Source: an uncultured Cellvibrio sp. (lineage in GTDB: Bacteria; Pseudomonadota; Gammaproteobacteria; Pseudomonadales; Cellvibrionaceae). From it: a stretch of 64,000 nt of DNA. The position numbers were made by a program, and so were the translations under genes. The notes under the pieces were generated by a model that was not told the DNA's origin, ran no database searches, and worked only from the letters and a program-made list of their open reading frames with translations. The stretch covers positions 5,001-69,000 of the forward strand of contig CALFXJ010000055.1 in the NCBI GenBank assembly GCA_937958105.1, read 5' to 3'. This document shows, one piece after another, positions 25,759-34,776 of this stretch; position 1 is the first letter of the stretch; every line of letters begins with the position of its first letter.

Positions 25759-28557
25759 TCAAGCAAACTGACGCTGCTCGCCCTGGCCATCCACATTTTC
25801 TACACAACGCAGACAAATTTCTGGATGGGAGGAGTTGGCTCCAACATCGGCCCGGTGATGCCAGCAGCGCGCGCACTTGGCATGAGCTGATTTTTTCACC
25901 GCAACCTGTAAGCCGTTAAGCGCCGTCGGTTCTGCACCATTTGCCTCGCCGGCAGGACGAACCTGGGCAGTTGAGGTAATCAGAACAAAGCGCAGCTCGT
26001 CACCCAAGGCGTTTAATTTCTGCTGCAATTCATCATCACAAAAAAGTGTAACTTCAGTACCCAGCCCGCCACCGACTTCGCCACTGTTGCGCTTGGCTTC
26101 CAGCACTTTATTGACCTCATCTTTTACCTGAGCAATCAGTTCCCAATAGGAGCCGGCAAATGAATCTGCTGGCAGTGCAGGCAGCGAATACCATTCCGCA
26201 ACAAAGACAGTTTTATCTCGCTCACCGGGAATCAACGGCCACATTTCCTCGGCCGTGAAACTGAGGATCGGCGCAATCCAGCGCACCATGGCTTCAATGA
26301 TATGGTGCAACGCCGTCTGTGCAGAGCGGCGTGCAAGGCTGTCCGCCTTAGTGGTGTACTGCCGATCTTTGATGATGTCGAGATAAAACGCACCCAGATC
26401 TACCACACAAAAGTTATGCAGCTTCTGATAGATCAAGTGGAACTGAAAGTTGTCGTAGGCTTTCACAATCTCTTTCTGCAGGGCAGCGGTACGATCCACA
26501 ATCCAGCGATCCAACTGCAGCATCTGTTGCATGTCCAGCGCGTGAACTGCAGGATCGAAGCCATTCAGGTTTGACAGGATGAAGCGCGCCGTATTGCGGA
26601 TCCGACGATAAGAGTCTGCTGTACGCTTGAGGATTTCATCCGAAACGCTCATTTCAGTACTGAAGTCAGTTGCCGCCACCCACAGGCGCAATACATCTGC
26701 CCCCAGGTCGTTCACTACCTTCTGGGGCGGAATAACGTTTCCGATGGACTTGGACATCTTGCGCCCCTGTGCGTCCACGGTGAAGCCGTGAGTGAGCACC
26801 GTTTTATAGGGCGGAACACCATTGATGGCCATGGAGGTTTTCAGTGAGGACTGGAACCAGCCGCGGTGCTGGTCAGAGCCTTCAAGATACAGATCAGCGG
26901 GGAAGCGCAGACCAGCACGTTGCGCCAGCACCGCAAAATGGGTCACGCCGGAATCAAACCATACGTCCAGCGTATCGGTGACCTTGGTGTAGTTCTCTGC
27001 GTCTGCACCGAGCAGCTCTTTTGGATCGAGATCAAACCAGGCATCCATCCCCTGCTGCTCGACCTTCTGTGCAACGGCTTCTATAAGACGCGGTGTCTCC
27101 GGGTGCAGCTCCTGGCTTTCTTTATGAACAAACAGTGCAATGGGTACGCCCCAGGTACGTTGCCGGGAAATACACCAGTCCGGTGAACTGGCCAACATCG
27201 CATCGATACGCGCTTTACCCCAGTCAGGCACCCAGCGTACACCGTTCACCGCTTCAGCCACCTGATCACGCAGATTATTCTTGCTCATACTGATAAACCA
27301 CTGCGGCGTCGCACGGAAAATCAGCGGCGTCTTGGTTCGCCAGCAATGGGGGAAACTGTGGGTGATTTTGCCTTGCGCGAGCAACGCTTTTTTCTCTTCG
27401 AGCAAAGCGATGACTTTTTCATCCACTTTGTATACGTGGTCGCCAGCAAACAGCTCCACGTTCGGACGGTAGTAACCATGGTCATCGATATAGTTGAGCG
27501 TGCCAATGGAGTATTTCGCACCCACAGCAAAGTCATCCGCACCATGATCGGGTGCAGTGTGTACAAAGCCGGTACCGGCATCTGTGGTGACGTGGTCTCC
27601 CAGAATTACCGGGACCTGCCGTGCATAAAAAGGATGCTGTACCTTCAAGTTTTCAAGTACGGCACCTTTGCAATAACCCACCACCTTGAAATCAGCGATG
27701 CCTGCACGAGCCATCACGCTCAGCAGCAGATTCTCCGCTACCAGCAGACGCTCTTCTCCCACCTGTACCGCAACGTAATCAACATCTGCATTGGCACTCA
27801 CCGCCTGGTTGGCGGGTAACGTCCAGGGTGTGGTCGTCCAGATCACCAGCGAAATCTTCCCACGCCCGGTCAGCTTGCGTAGAGCCTGCTCGACAGCATC
27901 CTGATCGACAAAAGCAAATTTCACATCGATGGAGAAAGACGTTTTCTCCTGATATTCGACCTCGGCTTCCGCCAGCGCTGAACCACCCACCACACTCCAG
28001 TAAACCGGCTTGAAGCCTTTATGAAGATGGCCGTTTTCAGCGATCTTACCCAGGGCTCGAATAATGTCGGCCTCGAATTTGTAGTTCATCGTCAGATAAG
28101 GATTGTCCCAGTCGCCCAACACGCCGAGACGAATGAAGTCCTGCCTCTGCCCCGCCACCTGCTTAGCGGCGTATTCGCGGCATTTTGCGCGGAAGGTTTT
28201 CACATCAACCTTGTCGCCGGCCTTGCCGAGTTTTTTCTCAACGTTGTGTTCGATAGGCAGGCCATGACAATCCCAGCCGGGCACATAGGGCGCATCAAAG
28301 CCGCTCATGGTGCGGCTTTTAACGATGATGTCTTTGAGAATTTTGTTAACCGCATGGCCGATATGAATATCGCCGTTAGCGTATGGCGGACCATCGTGCA
28401 GAATGAACTGTTCGCGACCGGCGCGGGCTTGACGAATTTGCTGGTAAATATTGTTGGCCTGCCACTGCTTGAGCATTTCGGGCTCGCGTTGGGCAAGGTT
28501 CGCCTTCATGGCAAAGTCGGTATTGGGCAAATTCAATGTCGCTTTGTAATCAGTCAT
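25759..28557 (-). CDS. ileS: Isoleucyl-tRNA synthetase
   Basis: Class I synthetase of 932 residues. The HIGH motif is in PYANGDIHIGHAVNKIL and the KMSKS motif in GRKMSKSIGNVIPP. The connective-peptide editing domain follows the first half (TTTPWTLPANQAV, GTGFVHTAPDHGADD). At the C-terminus is the zinc-binding CARCWHHRAD...ICLRC. These features and WFQSSLKTSMAINGVPPYK put it in the bacterial mupirocin-sensitive type. It is preceded by ribF after 9 bases and followed by lspA. Confidence 0.98.
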   Translation of the reverse strand: MTDYKATLNLPNTDFAMKANLAQREPEMLKQWQANNIYQQIRQARAGREQFILHDGPPYANGDIHIGHAVNKILKDIIVKSRTMSGFDAPYVPGWDCHGLPIEHNVEKKLGKAGDKVDVKTFRAKCREYAAKQVAGQRQDFIRLGVLGDWDNPYLTMNYKFEADIIRALGKIAENGHLHKGFKPVYWSVVGGSALAEAEVEYQEKTSFSIDVKFAFVDQDAVEQALRKLTGRGKISLVIWTTTPWTLPANQAVSANADVDYVAVQVGEERLLVAENLLLSVMARAGIADFKVVGYCKGAVLENLKVQHPFYARQVPVILGDHVTTDAGTGFVHTAPDHGADDFAVGAKYSIGTLNYIDDHGYYRPNVELFAGDHVYKVDEKVIALLEEKKALLAQGKITHSFPHCWRTKTPLIFRATPQWFISMSKNNLRDQVAEAVNGVRWVPDWGKARIDAMLASSPDWCISRQRTWGVPIALFVHKESQELHPETPRLIEAVAQKVEQQGMDAWFDLDPKELLGADAENYTKVTDTLDVWFDSGVTHFAVLAQRAGLRFPADLYLEGSDQHRGWFQSSLKTSMAINGVPPYKTVLTHGFTVDAQGRKMSKSIGNVIPPQKVVNDLGADVLRLWVAATDFSTEMSVSDEILKRTADSYRRIRNTARFILSNLNGFDPAVHALDMQQMLQLDRWIVDRTAALQKEIVKAYDNFQFHLIYQKLHNFCVVDLGAFYLDIIKDRQYTTKADSLARRSAQTALHHIIEAMVRWIAPILSFTAEEMWPLIPGERDKTVFVAEWYSLPALPADSFAGSYWELIAQVKDEVNKVLEAKRNSGEVGGGLGTEVTLFCDDELQQKLNALGDELRFVLITSTAQVRPAGEANGAEPTALNGLQVAVKKSAHAKCARCWHHRADVGANSSHPEICLRCVENVDGQGEQRQFA

Positions 28558-28566
28558 GATCCAGTG

Positions 28567-29583
28567 TCAACTTGGTTGAGAGTTAAAAAAATCCTGCGCT
28601 TGTTTAATATCGTGCTGCAATTGGACCTGCAATGCTTCTACGGACGGGAAACGCTGCTCATCGCGCAATTTCTTGTGAAACACCACATCAATCATGGTGC
28701 CGTAGATAACCGAGGCAAAGTCAAACAGGTGCACCTCCAGGATAGGTTTTTTATCACCGTTCACCGTGGGGCGTACACCTACGTTGGCGACACCGTTATA
28801 AACGGCGCCGTCTTTTAATCTGGCCGTTACGGCAAACACACCGTGCAGGGGTGAACGATAGCGCCAGAGATGAATATTAGCGGTCGGCACTCCGAGCTTG
28901 CGACCTAACTGTTGCCCGTAACCTACCCGTCCGGTAATGCTGTAAGGGCGGCCCAGCAGCTCTTCTGCGCCGGCAAAATCAGCCAGCTCCAGCAGGTGCC
29001 TGATACGGGTACTGCTGACGCGCTCGCCGTGCAGCAGTAAGGTGCAGGTATCGCTGACGGAGAAACCCCGTGCCTCACCTTCTGCCTGCAGCAATGCAAA
29101 ATCACCCTTGCGGTCGCAACCGAAGCGGAAATCATCCCCCACCACCAGGTGCTTGATATCCAGCCCCCGCACCAGCACCTGATCAATGAACTCCTGTGCC
29201 GATAGTCTGCGCAGGGCGTCATTGAACTCCACGCACAACACCCGGTTTACGCCAGCGGCAAACAAGGCCTGAATTTTTTCCCGCAGACGCATCAGGCGCG
29301 CGGGCGCCTTGTCACCGGAAAAAAACTCATGTGGCTGGGGCTCAAATATGATGACCACCGAGGGCAGTTGATGCGCTTCAGCAGCCTGCGCCAGCTGACG
29401 CAGTATCGCCTGGTGACCGAGATGAACGCCGTCAAAAGAGCCGATGGTGGCGACACAGCCGCGATGCCAGGGACGCAGGTTATGCAGACCGCGAATGAAT
29501 ACAGAGGGCGCCGGAGTCACAGAGCTGCCAAATTGCCTCGATTGGGTGTTAAAACAAACGCGGGAGTATACAGGAGCAGACAT
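28567..29583 (-). CDS. ribF: Bifunctional riboflavin kinase / FAD synthetase
   Basis: Makes FMN and FAD from riboflavin. The N-terminal nucleotidyltransferase domain starts FIRGLHNLRPWHRGCVAT with the HxGH-like site SFDGVHLGHQAILRQL; GDDFRFGCDRKGDF is its second signature. The C-terminal flavokinase domain has YSITGRVGYGQQLGRKLGVPT and GVANVGVRPTV. I use the ATG at 29583 (338 residues), which has GTAGG upstream and lies 35 bases past the murJ stop. The frame is open to 29694 inside murJ, and a GTG at codon level nearer the domain is an alternative start. Confidence 0.94.
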   Translation of the reverse strand: MSAPVYSRVCFNTQSRQFGSSVTPAPSVFIRGLHNLRPWHRGCVATIGSFDGVHLGHQAILRQLAQAAEAHQLPSVVIIFEPQPHEFFSGDKAPARLMRLREKIQALFAAGVNRVLCVEFNDALRRLSAQEFIDQVLVRGLDIKHLVVGDDFRFGCDRKGDFALLQAEGEARGFSVSDTCTLLLHGERVSSTRIRHLLELADFAGAEELLGRPYSITGRVGYGQQLGRKLGVPTANIHLWRYRSPLHGVFAVTARLKDGAVYNGVANVGVRPTVNGDKKPILEVHLFDFASVIYGTMIDVVFHKKLRDEQRFPSVEALQVQLQHDIKQAQDFFNSQPS

Positions 29584-29617
29584 TGACAGCCTACCCCGCA
29601 GCGCGGGAGCTGGCCAG

Positions 29618-31201
29618 TCACAGATGGCGGAAGTGCCTCGGGCGGACCCCGACAGCCAGCAGTGCCAGAAGATAAACCAGAAACCCTGCCCCACACAGCA
29701 CAGCCAGGCGCACTGCCCGCTGCAGCCAGTCCCATTCAGACCAATCGCTCCAGACCTGGAGCAAGCCCAGCAATGTCAGCACCATTGCCAAGTTGGCAAG
29801 CCCATAGCGCAATATCAGCTTCCACCAGCCGGACTCGGGCCGATAGACGCCGCTGCGGCGCAGGCCGCGGTACAGCAGGCCGGCATTTACATAGGCCGCC
29901 AGGGCAGTTGCCAGGGCCAACCCCACATGCCCGAGGTTGAAGAGAAAGTAGAGCGGCGCCACAAACAGGGCCTTCATACCTATATTGGCAAACACGGCGA
30001 TGATGCCGATCCGCACCGGGGTTTTCATGTCCTGCCGCGCAAAGTATCCGGGAGCAAGCACTTTGATCAGCATGAAGCCCAGCAGACCCAGCGCGTAAGC
30101 CTGCAGGCTGTAGGACGACATCAGGATGTCCCGCACGGTCATCTGACCGTGGTGAAACAGGGTAAACAGGATCGGCTGAGCCAGGATGACGAGGGCCAGC
30201 AGGGACGGCAATGCGATCAGCACGATCAGCCGGATCGCCCAATCCAGTGTGCGGTTGAAGTGCTCCGCAGACTGAGCAGCGTGCTGACGCGACAGGTTAG
30301 GCATGATCACCGTCGCCACAGCGATGGCGAACACCCCCAGCGGCAGCTCTACCAGTCGATCCGAATAGAAGAGCCAGCCCACGCTGCCATCCGGCAGAAA
30401 CGAGGCCAGGATTGAGTCCAGCATCAGATTGATCTGGCTGACAGAGACGCCGAACAGAGCCGGCACCATCAGCGTCAGGATGCGCCTTACCCCTGGGTCG
30501 CGCCAATCCAGCCTAGGCACCGGCAACAGGTGAATCCGGCTGAGAAAGGGCAGCTGAAACAGAAGCGACAGCACCCCCGCCACCAGCACGCCCCAGGCCA
30601 GCGCAAATACCGGCTGGGAGAACAGCGGCGCGGCGAACCAGGCTGCGCCTATCATGCAGAGATTCAGCAGCACCGGAGTGAAAGCAGGGACCGCAAAACG
30701 GTCGTAGCTGTTCAGCACCGCCCCCGCAAAACCGGTAAGGGAGATCAACAACAGGTAAGGAAACGTGATGCGGATCAGGTCGCTCAGCAGCGAGAACTTG
30801 TGGGGATCATTCAGATACCCAGAGGCAAACACCGCAGCGACTACCGGCGAGCCGACAACCGCCAGCACCGTTACCAGCAGCAGGACCGACCCCAGGCACC
30901 CCGCCACCCGATCCACCAAGGCCTGCACCGCCGCATGGGACCCGTTCTGCCGGTATTCGGACAACACAGGTACAAACGCCTGAGAAAAAGCGCCTTCTGA
31001 AAACAGGCGGCGGAAGAAGTTGGGGATTTTGAATGCGAGAAAGAAAGCATCTGCAGCACCACCCGCGCCCAGCACGTGAGCCAGAACCTGATCGCGTACC
31101 AGTCCCAGCACCCGTGACATCATCGTCATGGAGCCAGTCACCACGCTGGAACGCAGCATACCGGAGCGGGGTTTTATCGGTGTTGATACTTGCTCGGACA
31201 A
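29618..31201 (-). CDS. murJ: Lipid II flippase MurJ
   Basis: Polytopic inner-membrane flippase that exports the peptidoglycan precursor lipid II. It has about 14 hydrophobic segments over 527 residues. Family motifs include MTMMSRVLGLVRDQVLAHVLG near the N-terminus, FKIPNFFRRLFSEGAFSQAF, and YFARQDMKTPVRIGI. Translation starts at a TTG (31199-31201) with AGGAAA seven bases upstream; there is no closer ATG. It heads the murJ-ribF-ileS-lspA-fkpB-ispH run. In pseudomonads rpsT lies just upstream; here the LysR remnant does. Confidence 0.96.
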   Translation of the reverse strand: MSEQVSTPIKPRSGMLRSSVVTGSMTMMSRVLGLVRDQVLAHVLGAGGAADAFFLAFKIPNFFRRLFSEGAFSQAFVPVLSEYRQNGSHAAVQALVDRVAGCLGSVLLLVTVLAVVGSPVVAAVFASGYLNDPHKFSLLSDLIRITFPYLLLISLTGFAGAVLNSYDRFAVPAFTPVLLNLCMIGAAWFAAPLFSQPVFALAWGVLVAGVLSLLFQLPFLSRIHLLPVPRLDWRDPGVRRILTLMVPALFGVSVSQINLMLDSILASFLPDGSVGWLFYSDRLVELPLGVFAIAVATVIMPNLSRQHAAQSAEHFNRTLDWAIRLIVLIALPSLLALVILAQPILFTLFHHGQMTVRDILMSSYSLQAYALGLLGFMLIKVLAPGYFARQDMKTPVRIGIIAVFANIGMKALFVAPLYFLFNLGHVGLALATALAAYVNAGLLYRGLRRSGVYRPESGWWKLILRYGLANLAMVLTLLGLLQVWSDWSEWDWLQRAVRLAVLCGAGFLVYLLALLAVGVRPRHFRHL

Positions 31202-31267
31202 GATAGCTTTTCCTGATAAGCAGTTAAGAAGGCGCCATTATCCATGCTTCGCCCGGGGAGCAACAGT

Positions 31268-31531
31268 CTACTGGACCACACGCCACTCCGCCGGCAACGC
31301 CGTGACAAGGAAATCCATAAACGCCCTGACCTTGGGCGTTAACTGATAGCGGTCGCGCACGCATAAATAAAAATCCAGTGGCTCCACCTCAGCAATAACA
31401 TCCGAACGTTGGTCAGGAACAAACAACTGTTCCAGCTGCCCCGCAGCGATGTACGGATTAGCTACAAAGGCCGCCAGGCGGGTGATCCCCCCACCGGCCA
31501 CCGCTAAACGAGCCAGTACATTGGCAGCCCA
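31268..31531 (-). pseudogene. C-terminal remnant of a LysR-family regulator
   Basis: The translated segment NVLARLAVAGGGITRLAAFV-ANPYIAAGQLEQLFVP and, at the end, LTPKVRAFMDFLVTALP are the last strands of a LysR effector-binding domain. The DNA-binding half and most of the effector domain are absent: upstream the sequence passes directly into the 5' region of the DUF2798 gene. The frame technically opens at 31591 but those first residues (MRKDFFGIKILL...) are antisense to the DUF2798 start. I read this as a deletion relic of a regulator that was once divergent from the DUF2798 gene, a pairing common for that family. Confidence 0.7.
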
Positions 31532-31568
31532 ACATACAGCAAGCACACATCCCCGGAGCAAAATCTTT

Positions 31569-31832
31569 ATGCCGAAGAAGTCTTTTCGCAAATTACCTCC
31601 CCGCTACACCCCCATAGTTTTCGCTTTTTTTATGTCATCCATCATGGCCTTCCTGATGTGTCTTATCATTACCGCCGTAAACGCCGGGTTAAACAGTCAT
31701 TACCTCACCAATGTGTGGCGGGCCTACCAGATCGCTATGCCCACGGCCTTTGTCTGTGTTCTGTCCGTACGTCCGCTGGTCATGCTGCTGGTGCGCTGGT
31801 CTGTACAGCAACCTGCCCAACCGCATCAGTAA
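31569..31832 (+). CDS. DUF2798 membrane protein
   Basis: An 87-residue protein with two membrane helices: YTPIVFAFFMSSIMAFLMCL and IAMPTAFVCVLSVRPLVMLL, joined by the family segment NVWRAYQ. Function unknown. GGAG lies about ten bases before the ATG at 31569; the longer frame from 31449 reads antisense to the LysR relic and is not used. DUF2798 genes often stand divergent from a LysR regulator; here only the tail of that regulator remains. Confidence 0.85.
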   Translation: MPKKSFRKLPPRYTPIVFAFFMSSIMAFLMCLIITAVNAGLNSHYLTNVWRAYQIAMPTAFVCVLSVRPLVMLLVRWSVQQPAQPHQ

Positions 31833-31921
31833 TCCTGCTTCTCTTATTTCGGCCCCAGGGACGCGGGCCACCTGCTTCTCCCCACACAATTTATCGTTGA
31901 CATTCGCCCGCCCAGCAAATA

Positions 31922-31937
31922 CTGTATATAAAAACAG
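31922..31937 (+). promoter_or_regulatory. LexA (SOS) box upstream of yebG
   Basis: CTGTATATAAAAACAG fits CTGT-N8-ACAG with an AT-rich centre, and lies 57 bases before the yebG ATG. E. coli yebG is itself a LexA-repressed gene with a similar site. Confidence 0.9.
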
Positions 31938-31994
31938 TATCCCAGCGAGCTGTTATTTTTTTGTAAATGCAGACCAAAACACGAGGGCAAGATC

Positions 31995-32342
31995 ATGGCA
32001 GTTATCGCCGTTTGGCAATGCGATCGGGACGGAAGTATGTTTGAAGACAAGAAACTAGCCGAAGAGCACGATAAATATCTGGAACTGGCCGCCAACATCA
32101 CCAGTTTGATTGAAAGCGAAATTCCGGGCATCAGCGACCAGCACAGCGAAGCCATCGGCCTGTTGCTGGCACAGCGACGGGAACAATTAGCTAAAGCCTG
32201 CAAAGGCAAACCGGAAGAATTGCTCGAACCTTTTCAGGCCGACCCCCAGCCCAAAGGCATGATCAATCCCGGCGCAAAAGCGTCTGAGAAAGAAGCAGAA
32301 GAGAAAGACAGCAACGTCACACCCCTGGCGGCTAATCAATAA
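31995..32342 (+). CDS. yebG: SOS-induced YebG-family protein
   Basis: A 115-residue cytoplasmic protein. MAVIAVWQCDRDGSMFEDKK and the following KLAEEHDKYLELAANITSLI match the N-terminal half of YebG (PF07130); IGLLLAQRREQLAKACKG is the next conserved helix. The C-terminal 35 residues are charged, low in complexity and variable in the family. YebG is DNA-damage induced in E. coli; its molecular role is unclear. A LexA box lies in its promoter and GAGGG precedes the ATG. Probably monocistronic. Confidence 0.9.
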   Translation: MAVIAVWQCDRDGSMFEDKKLAEEHDKYLELAANITSLIESEIPGISDQHSEAIGLLLAQRREQLAKACKGKPEELLEPFQADPQPKGMINPGAKASEKEAEEKDSNVTPLAANQ

Positions 32343-32547
32343 CCAAAAACCGTGATGCAGGCTCGGCCTTCAGGTGAGCTGGCGCTGTAGCGCAGCATGC
32401 GTGACCGATTTATGGACTGATCAGCAAGGATGCTGTTTTATCAGTAGTGATTGATCTGCAGTGGTGAGCCAGAACGTGTCCAGCCTTGTTAACCCACATT
32501 GATACAGTCTTGCCTTCCCGCTTCTTCCCCCTGTTTTTTTCATCAAG

Positions 32548-32577
32548 GTTACCCATGTCAGCCATGGTAACTTTTTT
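32548..32577 (+). terminator. First of two tandem terminator-like hairpins
   Basis: GTTACC...GGTAAC with an inner CATG/CATG extension (one bulged base) is followed by TTTTTT at 32572-32577. It reads rightward only. Confidence 0.55.
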
Positions 32578-32578
32578 G

Positions 32579-32615
32579 CCACTACACCTGCCTCAACGGG
32601 TGTGGTGGTTTTTTT
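32579..32615 (+). terminator. Second of two tandem terminator-like hairpins
   Basis: CCACTACACC (32579-32588) pairs with GGTGTGGTGG (32599-32608) with one G-U pair, then seven T. This is a strong rightward intrinsic terminator only 2 bases after the first. Confidence 0.75.
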
Positions 32616-32735
32616 CTGGCGGCCAATCTCGCCGCAATAGTCAAAATTAATGATTTTTTTATTGCTGACATTCCGCCCGTCGCGGTAGAAATTCCGCTGA
32701 ACAAGATAACGATAATTCGCTACAGGTCCGGCAAT

Positions 32736-34349
32736 ATGAATTCTCAGGGAATTTCCTTTTATCATCCCGTCGCCTTCTGGTTCGGGTGCATCTTCATCAC
32801 CGCAGGCGTACTCGCCCACATTCCCATGTTTATCCACGCTTCACATATGGGTTACCACATGGCTGGCATGCCTATGGATAACACCATGCTTACCGGCATG
32901 GGCTTGATTCCGCTGGGCGTTGTGCTGGCCTGGTATGGATTGATGCCTCGGCTGGAACAGCTGCGTCTTGATGACCGCAGTACAATTCATTTTCATCTGG
33001 CCGACAACATGCCGTTGAACCGGGAGCACTGGAAGCTGGTCATCGCTCTGGTCATCGCTGTTGCGGTTGATGTCATGAAGCCGGCTACGCTGGGATTTGT
33101 CATGCCGGGGATGACACTGGAGTACGAGATCAGCAAACAGTCGGCGGGCACCCTGGCGCTGGTGGCTCTGACCGGTACCACTGTCGGCTCCGTCCTGTGG
33201 GGGCGCCTGGCAGATTCCATGGGGCGCCGTGCGGCCATCTTGTTATCAGCGCTCATGTTCATCGGCACCGCCATCTGCGGCGCTATGCCGACCTTTGAGT
33301 GGAACCTGATCATGTGCTTCCTGATGGGAGCTTCTGCGGGCGGTCTGCTCCCCATTACCTTCACTCTGATGGCAGAGATGATTCCTGCCGCTCACCGGGG
33401 CTGGCTGCTGGTCGCTCTGGGGGGAGTCGGCACCTCTGCCGGATATCTGCTGGCCTCGGGCTCCGCAGCCATCCTCGAGCCTTTATTCAGCTGGCGTGTT
33501 CTGTGGTTGCTGGGGCTGCCTACCGGTTTGCTGGTGATCTTTCTCAATCGTTACATCCCCGAGTCACCGCGCTTTCTCGCCAATGTCGGCCTGAAACGGG
33601 AAGCTCGCGCCGTTCTGGCAAAATTCAGTGCACATATTGATCAGGACACTGCCACGAGTCATGCGGCGGAAGAAGACGCGCAAGCCGATGCTGGCTTTCG
33701 CAATATGCTTAAGGGTCCCTATGCCCCTATTACCCTTGGGCTCGTGGGGTCCGGGGTAGCCTGGGGTCTGGTGAACTTCGGCTTCCTCCTGTGGCTGCCC
33801 ACCAACCTGCGGGATGCAGGTATGAGTGCAGAATCAGCCAACGGGCTTCTCGCCCAATCCGGCATCCTCGCTCTGCCCGGTATCCTGATGGTGATCTGGC
33901 TTTATCACCACTGGAACAGCATTAAGACCCTGGTACTGTTTATCGGAATGACCGCAGCCAGCCTGCTGACATTTCTGGCACTGGGACTGCTCGATATCAC
34001 TACCCCTACGGCAATCATTACCGCTACTGTCCTGCTGTTGATCAGCGCCAGCGGTGTCATCGCCATGCTCATCCCCTATGCCGCAGAAATTTATCCGGTG
34101 CATCTGCGCGGCACAGGCGCCGGCCTGGTTGCGGCAAGCTCCAAGTTCGGGGGAATTCTTGGTGCTGCCTGCGGCGTGCTCGGCATGTTCAATGATCTGG
34201 CCCTGGCCGGGCTGCTGATCGCCATTCCCTTGATCATCTTTGGCGGCCTGCTGTTGAAGAATGGTATTGATACGCGGGGACGGCGGCTTGAAGAGATTCA
34301 TGCGGCTGTGCTGGTGAAGGCTGGTGGCGAACCCCGTCTGGATGCGTGA
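32736..34349 (+). CDS. MFS transporter with a His/Met-rich N-terminal extension
   Basis: A 537-residue inner-membrane transporter. From about residue 95 it is a 12-helix major facilitator: signature VLWGRLADSMGRRAAIL after helix 2 and the sugar-porter-like PESPRFL at the end of helix 6, placing it near the sugar/aromatic acid/niacin porters. Before this come two extra membrane segments (YHPVAFWFGCIFITAGVLA and MGLIPLGVVLAWYGLMP) with a His/Met-rich loop between them (H-x4-HASHMGYHMAGMPMD). The substrate is unknown. No ribosome-binding site stands out. It is flanked by the double terminator and the convergent PLDc_N gene. Confidence 0.85.
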   Translation: MNSQGISFYHPVAFWFGCIFITAGVLAHIPMFIHASHMGYHMAGMPMDNTMLTGMGLIPLGVVLAWYGLMPRLEQLRLDDRSTIHFHLADNMPLNREHWKLVIALVIAVAVDVMKPATLGFVMPGMTLEYEISKQSAGTLALVALTGTTVGSVLWGRLADSMGRRAAILLSALMFIGTAICGAMPTFEWNLIMCFLMGASAGGLLPITFTLMAEMIPAAHRGWLLVALGGVGTSAGYLLASGSAAILEPLFSWRVLWLLGLPTGLLVIFLNRYIPESPRFLANVGLKREARAVLAKFSAHIDQDTATSHAAEEDAQADAGFRNMLKGPYAPITLGLVGSGVAWGLVNFGFLLWLPTNLRDAGMSAESANGLLAQSGILALPGILMVIWLYHHWNSIKTLVLFIGMTAASLLTFLALGLLDITTPTAIITATVLLLISASGVIAMLIPYAAEIYPVHLRGTGAGLVAASSKFGGILGAACGVLGMFNDLALAGLLIAIPLIIFGGLLLKNGIDTRGRRLEEIHAAVLVKAGGEPRLDA

Positions 34350-34394
34350 GCCGCGCTCACACCTCGGGCTGGGCTCGCAGCACATGAGTCCAGA

Positions 34395-34571
34395 TCATTT
34401 GGGCCCAAAAAATAACCACAGGATAAAGCCCAGAAAGGGAAGGAATAGCAGCACCAGAATCCAGATCACCTTGGCGCCGGTCCCGGCGCGGCTCTGCAAC
34501 GTCTTGACGATGGCATAGATCACGCAGACCAATAAAACAAATCCTAAAAACCCACTGACTTCGACGCTCAT
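34395..34571 (-). CDS. Small PLDc_N-type membrane protein (58 residues)
   Basis: Reads MSVEVSGFLGFVLLVCVIYA, then a charged linker (KTLQSRAGTGAKV) and a second helix IWILVLLFLPFLGFILWLFF ending in GPK. The PFLGxxLWxxxGP pattern is that of the phospholipase D-nuclease N-terminal domain (PF13396), common as a free-standing two-helix membrane protein. AGGAG lies six bases before the ATG. Convergent with the MFS gene, divergent from the hybrid kinase. Function unknown; many family members are stress-related, which is family knowledge and not shown here. Confidence 0.85.
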   Translation of the reverse strand: MSVEVSGFLGFVLLVCVIYAIVKTLQSRAGTGAKVIWILVLLFLPFLGFILWLFFGPK

Positions 34572-34776
34572 AATTATCTCCTGTTAGCGCATTGACAAAC
34601 TGAATCCTGCTGTAACGATGGACAGCGGGGCGGTTGGGAGGTTCAGGAACACCCTCCGTCGCCTTGTCATGCGCCATAAGGAAACCCTTCGGCTATTAAA
34701 ATCTACGCCGACCAGCTATGCTTTAGTCACTATTAATCATCGTATCAGGGAGCTTGATCTATCATTCCCAGATTGC

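Larger units (their letters stand above)
32343..32735. other. Gene-free region between yebG and the MFS gene
   Basis: 393 bases with no supportable coding frame on either strand. It contains two consecutive terminator-like hairpins reading rightward (listed separately) about 205-270 bases past the yebG stop. The 120-bp stretch right of them must hold the promoter of the MFS gene; it contains AT-rich DNA around 32640-32660 but no clear operator. Confidence 0.6.

Noticed and set aside
32421..32837. A 138-codon reverse frame overlapping the start of the MFS gene
   Set aside because: Antisense to a clear membrane-protein start and across both terminator hairpins; no family features.
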